Assembly (NCBI RefSeq): GCF_028372415.1
Contig: NC_092872.1
Coordinates: 549,813,205 to 549,877,204, forward strand
DNA: 64,000 bases
Source: Notamacropus eugenii
Taxonomy: Eukaryota > Chordata > Mammalia > Diprotodontia > Macropodidae
Direction: 5' to 3'
Numbering within the stretch: position 1 is the stretch's first letter; each line of letters begins with the position of its first letter. The translations under genes and the position numbers were made by a program. The notes under the pieces are model-generated. The model had not been told where the DNA came from and did no database searches. It was given only the letters and a program-made list of their open reading frames with translations. Shown here piece after piece: positions 32,215-43,129 of this stretch.

Positions 32215-32480
32215 CTAAGTGTGTCATCTAATCAATGAAGGACTTGGAAGAACAACCAGAGTAAAAGGTGTCATCAAAGAAATGTGTGATAGGAAGAGAA
32301 GGGTTGATCTTGAAGCAAGGATGAAGGATGACAAGTGGACAACCAGAGTACTCTTTTGGTATCCTTATGGTGTCTACAGAAACCAAGGCAGGACTCTACC
32401 ATGGTAGGTGGACTCCCTATGGCAAACTCTTGGGTGGACATGTGCAAGGATTTCATAGGTTGCAGAGGCATAGATGGATT
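32215..32480 (+). pseudogene. RTE-type LINE pol C-terminal remnant
   Basis: It codes MKDDKWTTRVLFWYPYGVYR then NQGRTLPW, and in the next frame WVDSLWQTLGW. This resembles the widespread RTE/BovB signature W..RV..WYPR....RGRP..RW.D.I, found at the C-terminal end of the reverse transcriptase. Only a short remnant is present, opposite in strand to ASAP2. The subfamily is not resolved. Confidence 0.5.
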
Positions 32481-33457
32481 GTCATCTGCGTCATTGAAGA
32501 GAGCTTCCAAATCAGCAAGCTCACAGACCTAACTGAGTAGGTGAGTTGGCTGGCAAGTCATTTCCCTTTTCTGGGCCTCAGTTTTTACTTGTATAAAATA
32601 AGAGGCTTTCTTAACTTCTTTTTTGTTCCATGAAAACCTCTGACAGTTTAACAGAGCCTATTGATCGCTTCTTGGAATAATGTTTTTAAATACTTGAAGA
32701 AAATGCTAAATTTCAGCTAGAGGTCACTGAAAATAAAGATGTGATTTTTTTTTTTCCCCAAACAAATCCACAGACTCCCTGAAGGACCCTATATCATGAA
32801 CCCCTGGACTACATGGTCTTGGAGGTCTCTTCTGGCTCTAAAGCTTATAACCCTAATAGAATGTGACAGGTTCACTGTGAGCCCAACAGCAGCATTTGCT
32901 AGCCCTGGCGTAAGGCATCTGACTTCTCCAAGCTAACTTTCTGATCTGAAAAATAAGGTGTGTCAGCGTGCAACATTATGATTATCATTACCCTCACATA
33001 GAAAGATGACTAGGAAAAGAGAACACTTCAGATAAGCATGTGCTGCTAAGCCAAGTCCACGCTTAAAGAGTCTCTGGGGACAGAAGAATTAAAGGTTAAA
33101 GCCTTAAAGTCTTTAGGGACCTCAGCTTATGTTTCTGTCAAGTGTGCAACTGTCAAGATGGGAGAAAAACCATCAGGGATCAATCAAGAAAACAGGAAGC
33201 TCAAGTGTAGATTTAAATTGAGTAGGCACTTGAAGTAGTTCATGGGAGCCAGGAGGGAGGCATCAAGGCCCTTGTGTTTCAAGGAAGCATTGACTGCCCG
33301 AGTTGTGGACATTCATTCGTCAGATCAGTCCTACACAATGGACAAAGGAGGAGGGAGATGAAACCAGATGAATTCAGTCTTATTAGCAGACCCTTCTGGC
33401 TCACACAGAAAAAAGCAAGGGAATTCAAGCCTTCCCAAACAACTGTTCTCCACTCAC

Positions 33458-33580
33458 CCACCACTCGTGGTCCTCTTCACCATCCACGACGATCATATCC
33501 CCCTCTGAAAACGTCAGCTCGTCAGGATTATCTGCTACACAGTTGTAGAGAGCTTTTACTCTTTTGGGTTTTGTCTTCGT
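33458..33580 (-). CDS. ASAP2: ASAP2 exon, first part of the SH3 domain
   Basis: On the minus strand the acceptor ttccag leads into TKTKPKRVKALYNCVADNPD then ELTFSEGDMIVVDGEEDHEWW, 123 nt (41 codons), donor gtgagt. Human ASAP2 has TKLKPKRVKALYNCVADNPD ELTFSEGDVIIVDGEEDQEWW. The ALYNC (ALYDY position), ELTF acidic RT-loop and WW motifs are intact. This SH3 binds proline-rich ligands such as Pyk2/FAK tails in the family. The next exon joins in frame at IGHID. Confidence 0.95.
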
Positions 33581-34009
33581 CTGGAATATTTAAAGAATAA
33601 AAAATTCAGCAAGTCATTATTATGGAGCTAGTGAATGGTGACTACTCTCTATTTAGGATGGAAAATGAGAAAAATTCATATTTTAGTGCAGTTTTCTGGA
33701 TGTCTCCTTTTTCATATATCCACATAGCAGAGGAGATTTCTTTTTAAAAAAATCTAAGTTTTGATATCAGTCATTTTCTAACAACCGTTACCCAAAGGAA
33801 TCCTCCTTTATAATAGAAAAACAAGCAACCACTACCAACAGTCACTTATTTCCTCAGAGTTAGGCTTTATTTTTTATTTTGGATTTGTTTGAGTGTTCTT
33901 ATAGTTTGCGCACTACTCTCCTGATTGTTTTAGAAAGAAAGACACAAGTCTTTCCATTCTTCAGTGGACTCCTCATATTCATCATTTCTTTCTAAACTCT
34001 TTTTGGGGT

Positions 34010-34560
34010 ATTCTTTTTTTTTTTTTTAACTATTCACCTTTCAGTTTTGAGTTCCAAATTCTCTGTAATCCTTTCCAGTTTCCTCTCTCCAGCCCTCTCC
34101 CCTCCCCATGCCCACAGTTATGGGCAAGCAATATCATACCCTTTATATATATGAAGTCATGTAAAACATATTTCCACATTGGAAAGAAAGGAAGGAAGGA
34201 AGAAATAAAGGCAAAAAAAATTTGCTTTAATCTACATTCAGTCGTTTTTCAAGTCCTTTGGAATTGTTGTGGATCATTGTATTGATCAGAGTAGCTAAGT
34301 CTTTCACAATTGATACAATGGTGAGTTGTGTTACAATACTGCTGTTACTGTGCACAATGTTCTCCTGGTACGGCTCACTTCACTTTACATCAGTTCATAC
34401 AAGATCTTCCAAGGTTTTTCTGAAACCGTCCCCTTCATAATTTTTTACTACACAATAGTATTCCATCACAAACTTATACCACAACTTTTTCTGCTATTCC
34501 TCAACCTTTGGGCATCCCCTCACTTTCCAATTCTTTGTCAAGATTTGTCATGTCAGGGTA
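34010..34560 (-). mobile_element. 5'-truncated L1 3' end
   Basis: Starting from a T run at about 34014 (A tail on the minus strand), the minus strand shows the L1 3' noncoding end. The complementary phrases include tatgaagtcatg, ttcactttacatcagttcatacaag, cacaatagtattccatcac, and ctatt-cctcaacctttgggcatcccctcactttcc. Order and content match the ends of the L1s at 8.4-9.0, 10.9-11.5, 35.3 and 44.1-45.1 kb. Confidence 0.7.
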
Positions 34561-35014
34561 GCAACAGAAAGCATTACCCTTTCTAGAATCACAGACTTTA
34601 GATCTGAAAGGAACCTCAGAGATCACCTCATCTGAGGCTGAGAAAAATAAAGTCTTGGCCAAAGCTAGCAGATGAGTGACATGTAATTATTCTCTTTCTG
34701 TAATAACAGGGTCACAGACCCCCCTGGGATGAACAAGAAAGATGGCCTACCGTTTTGGCATCACTTTCACTGTGTTCTCATACACAAAGACTGGAAGGTG
34801 AAAGTGACCGCTCCCTTCATTTCTAACACGCTCTCTCGTAATATATCTGTCTGTGCGCTTCTGTGCTCTTCCTGTCCCCCACCTCCACTCCGCCCCCTTA
34901 AAATGTAAGCTTCTTAAAAGGCCAGAAAGTTACACATTTTCTTTCATCTAATCCCACTCCCTCATTTCATTCCTAAGGTAATGAAGCCAAGAATGTGATT
35001 TTGGGATTAGGGGA

Positions 35015-35215
35015 GGCAGCACGCTTCAGTGGGCAGGGTGCTGGCTCTGGAGTCTGAATGGGATCAAACCCTTCTAATGCTTAATATCTGTGTGACCTTA
35101 AGACTAATCACTTAATATTCCTGCATCTCAGCTTCCTCATCTGTAAAACAAGGGGGTTGAACTAGATGGCTTCTGAGTTCCATTCCAGCTCTAAAACAAT
35201 GGTTCCATAATCTGA
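35015..35215 (+). repeat. MIR-like or tRNA-headed SINE
   Basis: gtgggcagggtgctggctctggagtctgaatgggatcaaaccc is a tRNA-like head. It is followed by gtgtgaccttaagactaatcactt, cagcttcctcatctgtaaaac and gaactagatggcttctgagttccattccagctc. Confidence 0.7.
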
Positions 35216-35340
35216 ACGCAGGTCCTTTAACCCCAAGTCTGGTGTTTTTCCTATTATGTCATGCTTCCTTCTTTCCTCTTCCATAGGAAGGATTCTCTTA
35301 GTGATCTGATGATAAACTGGAGGGTTAACCTGGCTTAAAT

Positions 35341-35726
35341 TTTTTTTAAACAAAAAATTATTTTCAGTCCTATGTTTTTCTCTCCTTCAACTCCACTCCT
35401 CCAGCCAACGAGAAGGCAAGAAAGGTAAGAAATATGATATGCCTTATACATATGAAGTCATGCAAAATATATTTCCACATTAGCCATGTTGCAAGGAGAA
35501 AAAAAAAGCTATAAAAATAAAGTGAAAAAAATGCTTCATTCTCTACTCAGAGTTCATTAGTTCCCTCTGGAAGGGCATAGACTTTTTCACTATGAGTCTC
35601 TTGGAACTGCTGTGGATCACTGTATATCAGCCAGAGTATTTGAGTCTTTGACAGCTGATTATCACTGTGCACAATACTACAGTTCTGCTCCCTTCACTGT
35701 GCATCAGTTCATATACAGTCTTCCCA
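35341..35726 (-). mobile_element. Truncated L1 3' end with target-site duplication
   Basis: The minus strand ends in an A-rich tail (plus tttttttaaacaaaaaatt) after the L1 3' noncoding sequence (tatgaagtcatgcaaaatatatttccacat; cactgtgcatcagttcatata). It is flanked by taacctggcttaaat (35326-35340) and taacctggattaat (35727-35740), an imperfect 14-15 bp duplication typical of L1-driven insertion. Confidence 0.75.
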
Positions 35727-36179
35727 TAACCTGGATTAATTTAATGATGATAACATCTGAGCTTCTGGAAAATATCTGGTAGGGTTTTTCTCAAACTAAC
35801 TGCCCACTCTCTGCCTCTTGTCTGCAAAATGCCACTGAGGTCCCTTCTACCTCTTTATTCCTCTCTTCCTAACTTTTATACAACGCTGACTTCTATTTTA
35901 CTGAGAAGTCTAAAGCCCCACAATAAGAACTCAATGTACTTCCTTCATTTATCTCCTTAAACCCTTGCACCCACATTTTCATTTTTAACTTCAATCTGAG
36001 AGGATGAGGGTCCAGTTCCTTTTAGAGGAAGGCTAATCTTTACATATGTACATCTATGATCTCATGACCTCTAATTTCCTGAATATTCAGTATTTCCCTG
36101 TCTGTTGGAGCCTATAAATATGCTGAAAGCATGAGAATCATATAAACATGCTCAAGTCTTCCACATCTGAAAAGAATTT

Positions 36180-37640
36180 CCTATGACCCTGCCCATAGGA
36201 ATTTATTGAGTAGGAGAGGTGACGTGGTCAGGCCCATGCTTTAGGAAAACAACTTTGGAACCTGAGTGAAGAATGGATTGGAACAGACACTTGGGGCAAG
36301 GAGACCAACCAGCATAGTCCAGGCATGAGGTAATGAGGGCCTGCACCAGAGTGGTGCTAACATTAGAGGAGAATACATGAAGGTAAAAATGACCTGCCAA
36401 GAGACTGGATCTATGGGATGAGTTCAAATGAAGAGTCAAAGATGACACCAAGGTCATGAGCTTAGGTGATTTAGAAAGGTGGTAGTGCCTTCAACAGCAA
36501 CAGATTACCTGCAGAGATGATCTGCTTCCACGGAAATCATCAAGTGAGAGAGTATATAGAGAAAAAGAGGCCAGGACAGAGCTGTAAGGGACACCTAGAA
36601 TTAGTGGGCATGGCATGGATGAAGTTTCAGCAAAAGTGACCAAGAAGAAGCTTTCAGACAGGTAGGAGGAAAACCAAGAGAAAAGTCATGAAACCCAGAA
36701 AGGACAGAGTATCCAGGAGGAGAAAGTGAATAACAGTGTTAGATGCTGCAAAAAGGTCAGGAAGGATGAAAGACAAAGAAAAGTCTTTAGATTGGGTAAC
36801 TTTGGAGAAGGCAGTTTCAGTTGAATGAGGTTAGGAGTCAGATTTTCAGGGGGTTTAAAAGAGTAGAAGGACAGAGTAGACAGAGCTTTTTAAAGGTATT
36901 TTTCTGAGAAGGGGATGAGAGATATAGAACAATAGCTGATGGGAATGGAAAGGTCAAGGGAGGGTTTTTTAAGGATTAAAGATTTGTAGGAAGCAGGAAA
37001 GGATCTATGAGAATGGAGATGACAGTGGGAGAAATTTATTGGAGAAGGCAGGAGTTGGATGAAAGGTGAATACACAGGGGTTGGCCGTGTCAGGAGAAGG
37101 ATCCATTTTTCATGAGTATAGGCAGAGATTGTGGGAGATGAAATCAGAGTTATGTAAGGTGAGGAGAAATGGAGAAGATGGAGCTCTAGGTGAATGGCTT
37201 CATTTTTTTTTTTTTTTGGGTGTGGACAGAGATAAGGTTCTCAGATGAGAGAGTAAGGGAATTTATACCCATGAGAAGCTTGAGGAGAAATGAAGTTTGC
37301 AACATCCACTGCGGTAAGTGGAAGAAAGACTCAATTAAGGAAGATTAGAAAGATTACCACGCTGTAGTGAAGGCCCACTTGGGATTAGATAACAAATTTG
37401 CAGTGGACCGTTTGTAAGTTGACTTACTCTAGCTGCATTCAGCTCCACGTAATTGGAAGCAAAGGAGGCAGAACCAAGGACTAATCTGGGCTTGGGGTTC
37501 TGTAAGGGTTGGCAGTAAGACAAGGGTGGTCATGAGGCAGATGAGAAGAGAAGCTAGTGTAGAGTTGAACTCTGGCTCACTAGGAGGCAGAGATTGCGGA
37601 GACCATAATTACTGCAGGGTTAATGGCCTGATAAAGTTGT
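36180..37640 (-). repeat. L2-type LINE reverse-transcriptase remnant
   Basis: The minus strand at 36890-37075 codes SFPASYKSLILKKPSLDLSI then PISYCSISLIPFSEK, close to the common L2 RT pattern LKKPSLDPSIPANYRPISLLP. The flanking sequence (gaggtaatgagggcctgcaccag; gatgacaccaaggtcatgagctt; tcaggaaggatgaaagac) is in L2 order. Decayed. Confidence 0.75.
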
Positions 37641-38160
37641 TGCTTGTCCTTTTGTACTTCAAAGAGGACCAATGACACCATGATGTTGGGGTCAAGGCAC
37701 AGTATGTGGGACTGTGGCTGATCAGTCCAACATGAGCTTGGAAGGCTCTACACCCGTTGGGCACAAATGGTCCATCTGAACATGTGGGATGTTTTTAGAT
37801 CTGTACATCTCCTGTTTCCTTTGTGCTACTGAGATTCTGCTTTGCTCATAGAGCACTGTGACTTCTTTGATACGGGCACATATGTTGGGCAGTCTTGTGC
37901 CAGTGTCTCCCATTCGATACTAAGGTTCTTTAGAGAGAACTGGAGAGTATCTTTGTACCACTTCTGACATCTGTGTGAACTCTGGCCTTGTGTAAGCTCT
38001 CTGTAAAAACCTACCGATTGCTGTGTTGACCTTACTGCTGTATGCCTGTGAAACTGAATCGTTTCCATTTGAATTGTCTTAGGAAGATTTTGAAGATTAC
38101 CAGGCAAAGACAAGGTACCAGACACTGAGGTCCTCCCTTGAGCTAACTGCCAAACATTCA
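37640..38160 (-). pseudogene. Non-LTR retrotransposon pol C-terminal remnant, minus strand
   Basis: The minus strand codes VGFYRELTQGQSSHRCQKWY then KDTLQFSLKNLSIEWETLAQD, then about 20 codons later VAQRKQEMYRSKN. This follows the pattern L.YGEL..G.RS.GGQ..RYKD.LK..L......WE..A.D...W seen at the end of many LINE reverse transcriptases, where it precedes a zinc-finger-like tail. The relevant clade is uncertain (RTE- or Jockey-like). Confidence 0.5.
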
Positions 38161-38164
38161 CACT

Positions 38165-38340
38165 CTACTGCAGCGAGTGTGACTCTGATGGGCTGACCAC
38201 ATACCTAGGAGATTGTTTTATGACAAACTCAGACAAGGCAAGCACTCACTTGGAGGTCAGCTTGAGAAAGTACAGAAGGCTAGAAGGACTGGAGGTCACA
38301 GTGAGGAAGAACAATGGGGTTAGTGATGATAACATGGAAT
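38165..38340 (+). pseudogene. Same pol C-terminal block in the opposite orientation
   Basis: One plus-strand frame reads WADHIPRRLFYDKLRQGKHS then LGGQLEKVQKARR, again the W.GH..R.....LFYGEL..G.RS.GGQ block. It lies directly next to the minus-strand copy, so the two form a head-to-head arrangement. Confidence 0.5.
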
Positions 38341-38734
38341 GATACAAGTTTTGATCAGAAAAAAGAAAATCTGACGTTTATGAACATGGAAGCAGAACAT
38401 TTTCAGGTGATGGCAAGATCAAGATATGCCCACCTCTGGTGTACCTCAAGTGAGTGGAAGTTTAGGCCATGGAAATTAAGTATCTGAGCAATTGGGAAGA
38501 TAGGGTATTAAAGAAAACATTAATACATATGCTAAAGTCTTCTAGTATGAAAGCAGGAGTTGGGGGAGAGAGGAAGACAGTGTGCCAAATACTAGGCTCA
38601 TTGAGGAAAGAGGGAGAGTGTTAGAACTTCTTCAAAGTGGTAAGAACAAAATCCACATATTGAAGGGGGCTGAGGAACGAATAAGAACTGGTGGTAGTGA
38701 ATGTAGGATCACAGTGTGAGGGGTGGCAAATAAT

Positions 38735-39245
38735 CCATTAATAAACATTAATTAAGCACCTACAATGTGCTAGGCACTGTTTTAAGGGCTAGGAATATAA
38801 AAAGAGGTTAAAAAAACCAGTCCCTGCCCTCAAGAATCTTACAATTTAAAAGAGATAATACGCAAATAAACATATACAAATCATGCTATATACAGGGCAA
38901 ATAGAAAATGATTAACAAAGAAGGCACTTGAATTGAGAGGTTGGGGAAGGCTTCCTATAGGAGGTGAGATTTTAGGTGAGACTTTAAGAAAGACAGGGAG
39001 GCAAATAGTTTGAGCAGAGGAGGGAGAGCATTCCAGGCAGGGGGGACAGCCAAAGAAAAATGCCAGGAGCCAAAAGATGGAGTGTCTTGTTTGTGGAACT
39101 TCCAGGAAGCCAGTGTCACTGAATCAAAGAGAATGTATTGGAAAATAAGGTATAAAAGGACTGAAAGGCAGGCAGTGGTTAGGTTAGTAGGACTTTGAAT
39201 GCCAAACAGAGCATTTTCTTTCTAATCACAGAGGCAATAGGAAGC
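38735..39245 (-). repeat. L2-type LINE 3' region, well preserved
   Basis: In order: attaattaagcacctacaatgtgctaggcactg, ccagtccctgccctcaag, aaggcttcctataggaggtgagatttt, gagagcattccaggcag, gtcttgtttgtggaactt, gactttgaatgccaaacagagc, gaggcaataggaagct. This is the best copy of this end in the window and serves as a local reference for the others. Confidence 0.7.
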
Positions 39246-39249
39246 TCTT

Positions 39250-39895
39250 GACCTCATCATTCAACTGAAACGATTTTCTCCAAAGTTAGCAAATCTAATG
39301 GCCTTTTCTCATCTCTCATCCTCCCGACCTGTCTACTCCAATCCATTCTCAGCTCAGTCACCAAAGTTATTTTCCTGAAATGTATGGCTGCCTGTGTCAC
39401 CTTCCCTACTCAATAAATTCTAGTGACTCTCTATTCCCTCCAGGATTAAAGAGAAATTTCTTGTCATTAAGGCTCTTCACAATCGGGCCCCTTCTCACCT
39501 TCCCAGTCTTCTGAAAGGAGTCTTGATTCCCCTCCAGACAGTCTATGATACAGCCAGCCTCACCTACTTGCTGTACCTCACACATGACATTTCATCTTCC
39601 TTCTTCATGCCTGGAATGCTCTCCCTCACCATCAGTACGTCTTAGCATCTTTTCAATACTCTGTTCAAATACCACAGTCTACAAGAGAAGTATTCTGATA
39701 CCCCCAGATGCTTGAGCCTTCCCTTCTTAGGACAGCCTTCCATCTACTCTGTTTGTACTTATCTATACACATATTGTCTCTGTGGTTAGAATGAAAGCTC
39801 CCATGGGCAGGGATTGCTTTTACCTTTCTTTGTATCCTCAGTGCTTAGCACAGTATCTGGCATATAACAAGTGCTTAATAAATGCTTGTTGACCA
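39250..39895 (+). repeat. L2-type LINE 3' region, opposite orientation
   Basis: It runs ccattctcagctcagtcaccaaagttattttcctgaaatg, gtgactctctattccctccaggatt, catgcctggaatgctctccctc, gattgcttttacctttctttgtatcctcag, gcttaataaatgcttgttga, the sense order of the L2 end. It abuts the minus-strand copy to its left. Confidence 0.7.
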
Positions 39896-40232
39896 ATTGT
39901 CCTTAAATTCAAAGGTTTTCCTTCCCAGTCCTTATTCTGGAATGCCATCCATTTCTCCTGCTTTGCCCCCACCTCCCACCTCCACTCCAGGCTGCTGAAA
40001 ACCCTTTGAAAGCCCCAAATGCTTCTTCCTCCAGGAGGTCTTCCCTAGTCTCATTAGCTTCCTTCCAGGACTCTCGGATCAGGGGTTTTGTTCTTTTTCC
40101 TACAGATGTCACACCACACTGGGTAATTCATTTACATACGTATCGAGACTGTAAGCTCATTGAGGCAGGAGCAAAGTCTGGATCCAATGTGGACCCTCAT
40201 TGGGCGCCTTGTACACAAACTTTACTACTTAC

Positions 40233-40321
40233 TATCTGTGACTTCCTTGGCATGGGTGCTGGCGGCTGCAAACTTGAGGATGTGTTGGATGTAAGACTGG
40301 ACACTTCGGAGATGTCTGCAG
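40233..40321 (-). CDS. ASAP2: ASAP2 exon (linker before SH3, LQPPAPMPRKSQ)
   Basis: Minus strand: acceptor ttttcacag, then CT + ADISEVSSLTSNTSSSLQPP then APMPRKSQI, donor gtaagt, 89 nt. Human has LSNAMVLQPPAPMPRKSQA in this place, so the LQPPAPMPRKSQ block is identical and the Ser-rich part is free to vary. Phase 1 in and 0 out fits both neighbours exactly. The PPAPMPRK stretch is a proline-rich SH3-ligand type motif. Confidence 0.93.
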
Positions 40322-40820
40322 CTGTGAAAAGCCCAAAAGAATCTTTCTTAAAACATGCTGTCTCATCTGTTTTGATTAACCTCAATTAACCCAACAGGGT
40401 CACTGTCTACATTTGAAAAAGAAAACAGCTTTGGGAGAAATGTTTCTGGATTCTATTCACGTCTTCCTGAATTTCCAAATAATCTTATTCTTCTTCCTTA
40501 CCTGCAGATTTCCAACCTTCATAATAATTCACAGATTTAATAATTCCATGGGCTTAAGCTATAGACACTCCCCAATTAATTTATGATTCTGCGACTCATT
40601 CCTGGGCTTTGCTCCTTCCCGTCTGCCAGTTTATGGCAGTGGAGATGGAAGAGTCAGTGGGCACCCATCATTAAACCTTATGCTCCTTTAGCAGTGGATT
40701 GTTAGTGACACCCCCCCACCCCCGCCAGCACATGGCTTGATGTTCTAGAAACTGAGTCCAGTCTCTCTTTAATCTAAAAAGTGCTCCCAGCCTGAAACAG
40801 ATATTGAATGAGGTAATTAC

Positions 40821-40870
40821 CAGTTCCTTTAGGTTGGCCTTTGTTGATCAAAGGGGATGACCTGTCAACG
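40821..40870 (-). CDS. ASAP2: ASAP2 small exon (linker, NKGQP)
   Basis: Minus strand: acceptor cttaacag, 50 nt, donor gtaatt. With the AG carried over from the previous exon it codes SVDRSSPLINKGQPKGT plus one base. Human has GADKSTPLTNKGQPRGP. The phase (2 in, 1 out) connects exactly with 51712-51886 and 40233-40321, which supports this short exon strongly. Confidence 0.9.
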
Positions 40871-40999
40871 CTGTTAAGAAAAAAGGAAAAAAAAGACATT
40901 ATTAATCTGCAAACTTTAACAAGTACTTTTGTTAAGTAAGCAGAGCTGTCACAATTATAATTTCAAGTTTTCTCAAGCCCAAACAGGAGTCAAGAGACT

Positions 41000-41250
41000 C
41001 GGACTGCGATCCTAGCTCTTCCATTTAACAGTGAGATCTAGCGCAAGTCACTTAAACATTGTGAGACAAGCCTCAGGTTCAGCATTTAGAAAATGAAGGT
41101 GTTGGATTTACAATCTCTAAGGTCTATTAGCATTACAGACTAGTATTCTGTTTGACCTTGAGTATATCCTTTTCCTTCTTAAGGTGTAAAATGAGGTAGC
41201 TGGATTTAATGGTCTCTAAGGTCCCTTCCAGTCTATAGGCTAGAATTCTT
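41000..41250 (+). repeat. MIR-like SINE pieces
   Basis: agagactcggactgcgatcctagctcttcc and gcgcaagtcacttaaacattgtgagac are MIR-like. A second 3' part (gtgtaaaatgaggtagctggatttaatggtctctaaggtcccttccagtct) follows directly. A further 3' part lies at 41390-41460. Confidence 0.55.
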
Positions 41251-41999
41251 TGATTATAAAAGCTTTCATTTTATAACTGTAGTTGCTAAGGCCCACTGTT
41301 GTTAGCACTGGATCTACTGCACATTTATGAATCAGAACCCAACACAATAAAGCACTGGAAGCTGCCATTCGTCTGCTCCCTCTTCCCCTTTCTGGGCCTC
41401 CATTTCCTCTTCTATAAAATAAGAGAATGGGTGAGATGATCCCTAGGGTCCCTTCCAATTGTGACAGTCTATAAATCTAAGTGGATTTTCCCTTCTGTGA
41501 AAGGGGGATAATAATAACATCATTCCTGTCCCATCCCACAGCACCTCAGAGGATTAATAAAACCTGTGAAGAGCTAGGAGAAAGACCTTCTGATGTGTTC
41601 TATAGTGCTTAGTAGGAGAGGGATTAAATGTTTGGGAGCAGAAAGGAGAGTAAGCTTATAAATAGTACACATTAGCTGTTTTACCTTCAAATGCAATGCA
41701 AGTGTCCCTCTTTAAGAAAATCCAAATGCATACAAATTGTAGCTTTATAATTTGGTTCTTTAAGAAATTGTTTTCTTTTAAAAGTGAACTCTAATAGTGC
41801 TTTTAAAATGTGATTCAATGGATTTACAAAGCTTTTTCAGACCACATCTATCATATAAAGCAAAGAATACCAGTAAACATTTTTAGATTTAGTTTGTTTG
41901 TGGCTTACTTTCCTTCAGAGGCAGAAAGTGAAAATCTGTGGTCTGGATTTTGTATGTTAATATAACACTTCAACTTTCCTAAAGAATATATGTTTACCT

Positions 42000-42190
42000 A
42001 TGCAACCTAACGTGAAAATGTATTTAATAGGAATGTATGTGTAGAACCTGTATAAGACTGTACACCATCTCAGGGAGGGAGTGGGGAGGGAGGAGAGAAG
42101 GAGAAGGAGGGAAAAGGAAAAAAAATCTAAGATATATGAAAGTGACTGTAGAACACTGAAAACAAAATAATTTAATAAAAAAAGAATATA
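42000..42190 (+). mobile_element. Short L1-like 3' terminus
   Basis: It reads aatgtatgtgtagaacctgtataagactgtacaccatctc, then a G-rich purine tract (gggagggagtggggagggaggag), then gaacactgaaaacaaaataatttaataaaaaaag. This is the G-rich 3'UTR plus AATAAA and A tail of the same family whose minus-strand copy is at 45398-45707. Confidence 0.6.
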
Positions 42191-42295
42191 TGTTTATATA
42201 TGTACACACACACACTTAAAAAAAACTTAACCCATCCAGAACACAGTTGAAAAGCTGGAAGCAAAAAAGACATTCTAGGGCCCTCTCTCAGAGTG

Positions 42296-42550
42296 GAGGC
42301 AACTAGGTGGTATAGGAAGTGGATAAAGCACTGGACCTGGAATCAGGAAGACCTGAGTTCAAATTCAGACTAAGACACTTACCAGCTGTGTGACTCAGGG
42401 AAGGTCACTTAACCCTGGTTATCTCAGTTCCTCTTCTGGAAAACGAGGATAATAATAGCATCCACCTCACACAGTTGTTTGTTGTGAGGATCAAATGAGA
42501 TAACTGTAAAATACTTGACAGTGACTGGCAAATACATGCTATAAAAATGT
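42296..42550 (+). repeat. tRNA-headed SINE with CORE/MIR-like tail
   Basis: The head ggcaactaggtggtataggaagtggataaagcac (A-box region) and gagttcaaattcagac (B-box region) are followed by ccagctgtgtgactcagggaaggtcactt and a tail gcatccacctcacacagttgtttgttgtgaggatcaaatgagat. The head is shared with the SINE at 2297 but the tail is different. Confidence 0.8.
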
Positions 42551-43129
42551 TGGATAATGATAATATTGTTTTACCTAGAATTCTAAAAAACTGGTACTTA
42601 TTTTCTTAACTCTTAGGGGAAGAGAGCGAGACACACACACAGAAAGAGAGTGTTGTGTGGGGTGTGTGTGTGCTCATGTGGTATAGAGGATTTGAGAGAC
42701 AAGCACAAGGTCTTCAATGTAAAGATATAGCTAATAATCTGAAAAAATATAAAAATGTAAAGAGAAAATTCCGAGTTATAAGGGCAGCTCTATGAAAGGG
42801 GAGAGGGAGAGAATCAAAGCAGAAATTTAGGCAATGCAAAAGATGTTAACAAAACCTGTTTTACAAAAAATTGAGGGGGTCATTTAGTACAAGGGCAAAG
42901 AGTCCTATATCTGTCAAAAATCCTGAGGGCATGCCAGTATTATAGCACAGCACAATAATGACTCAGAATCATCAAGTAAAGGTAAAATTAAGTTCCATAG
43001 TTTGTCAAAGATCTCAGCGAAGCAGGTAAGATATTTTAAAAGGTTACTGTCCAGTGCCTCACACAGGAGGTACTGGATATTTGATGAATTTTCATCAAAA
43101 GTGGTAAAGAAAATATTTTGCTGCTTAAA

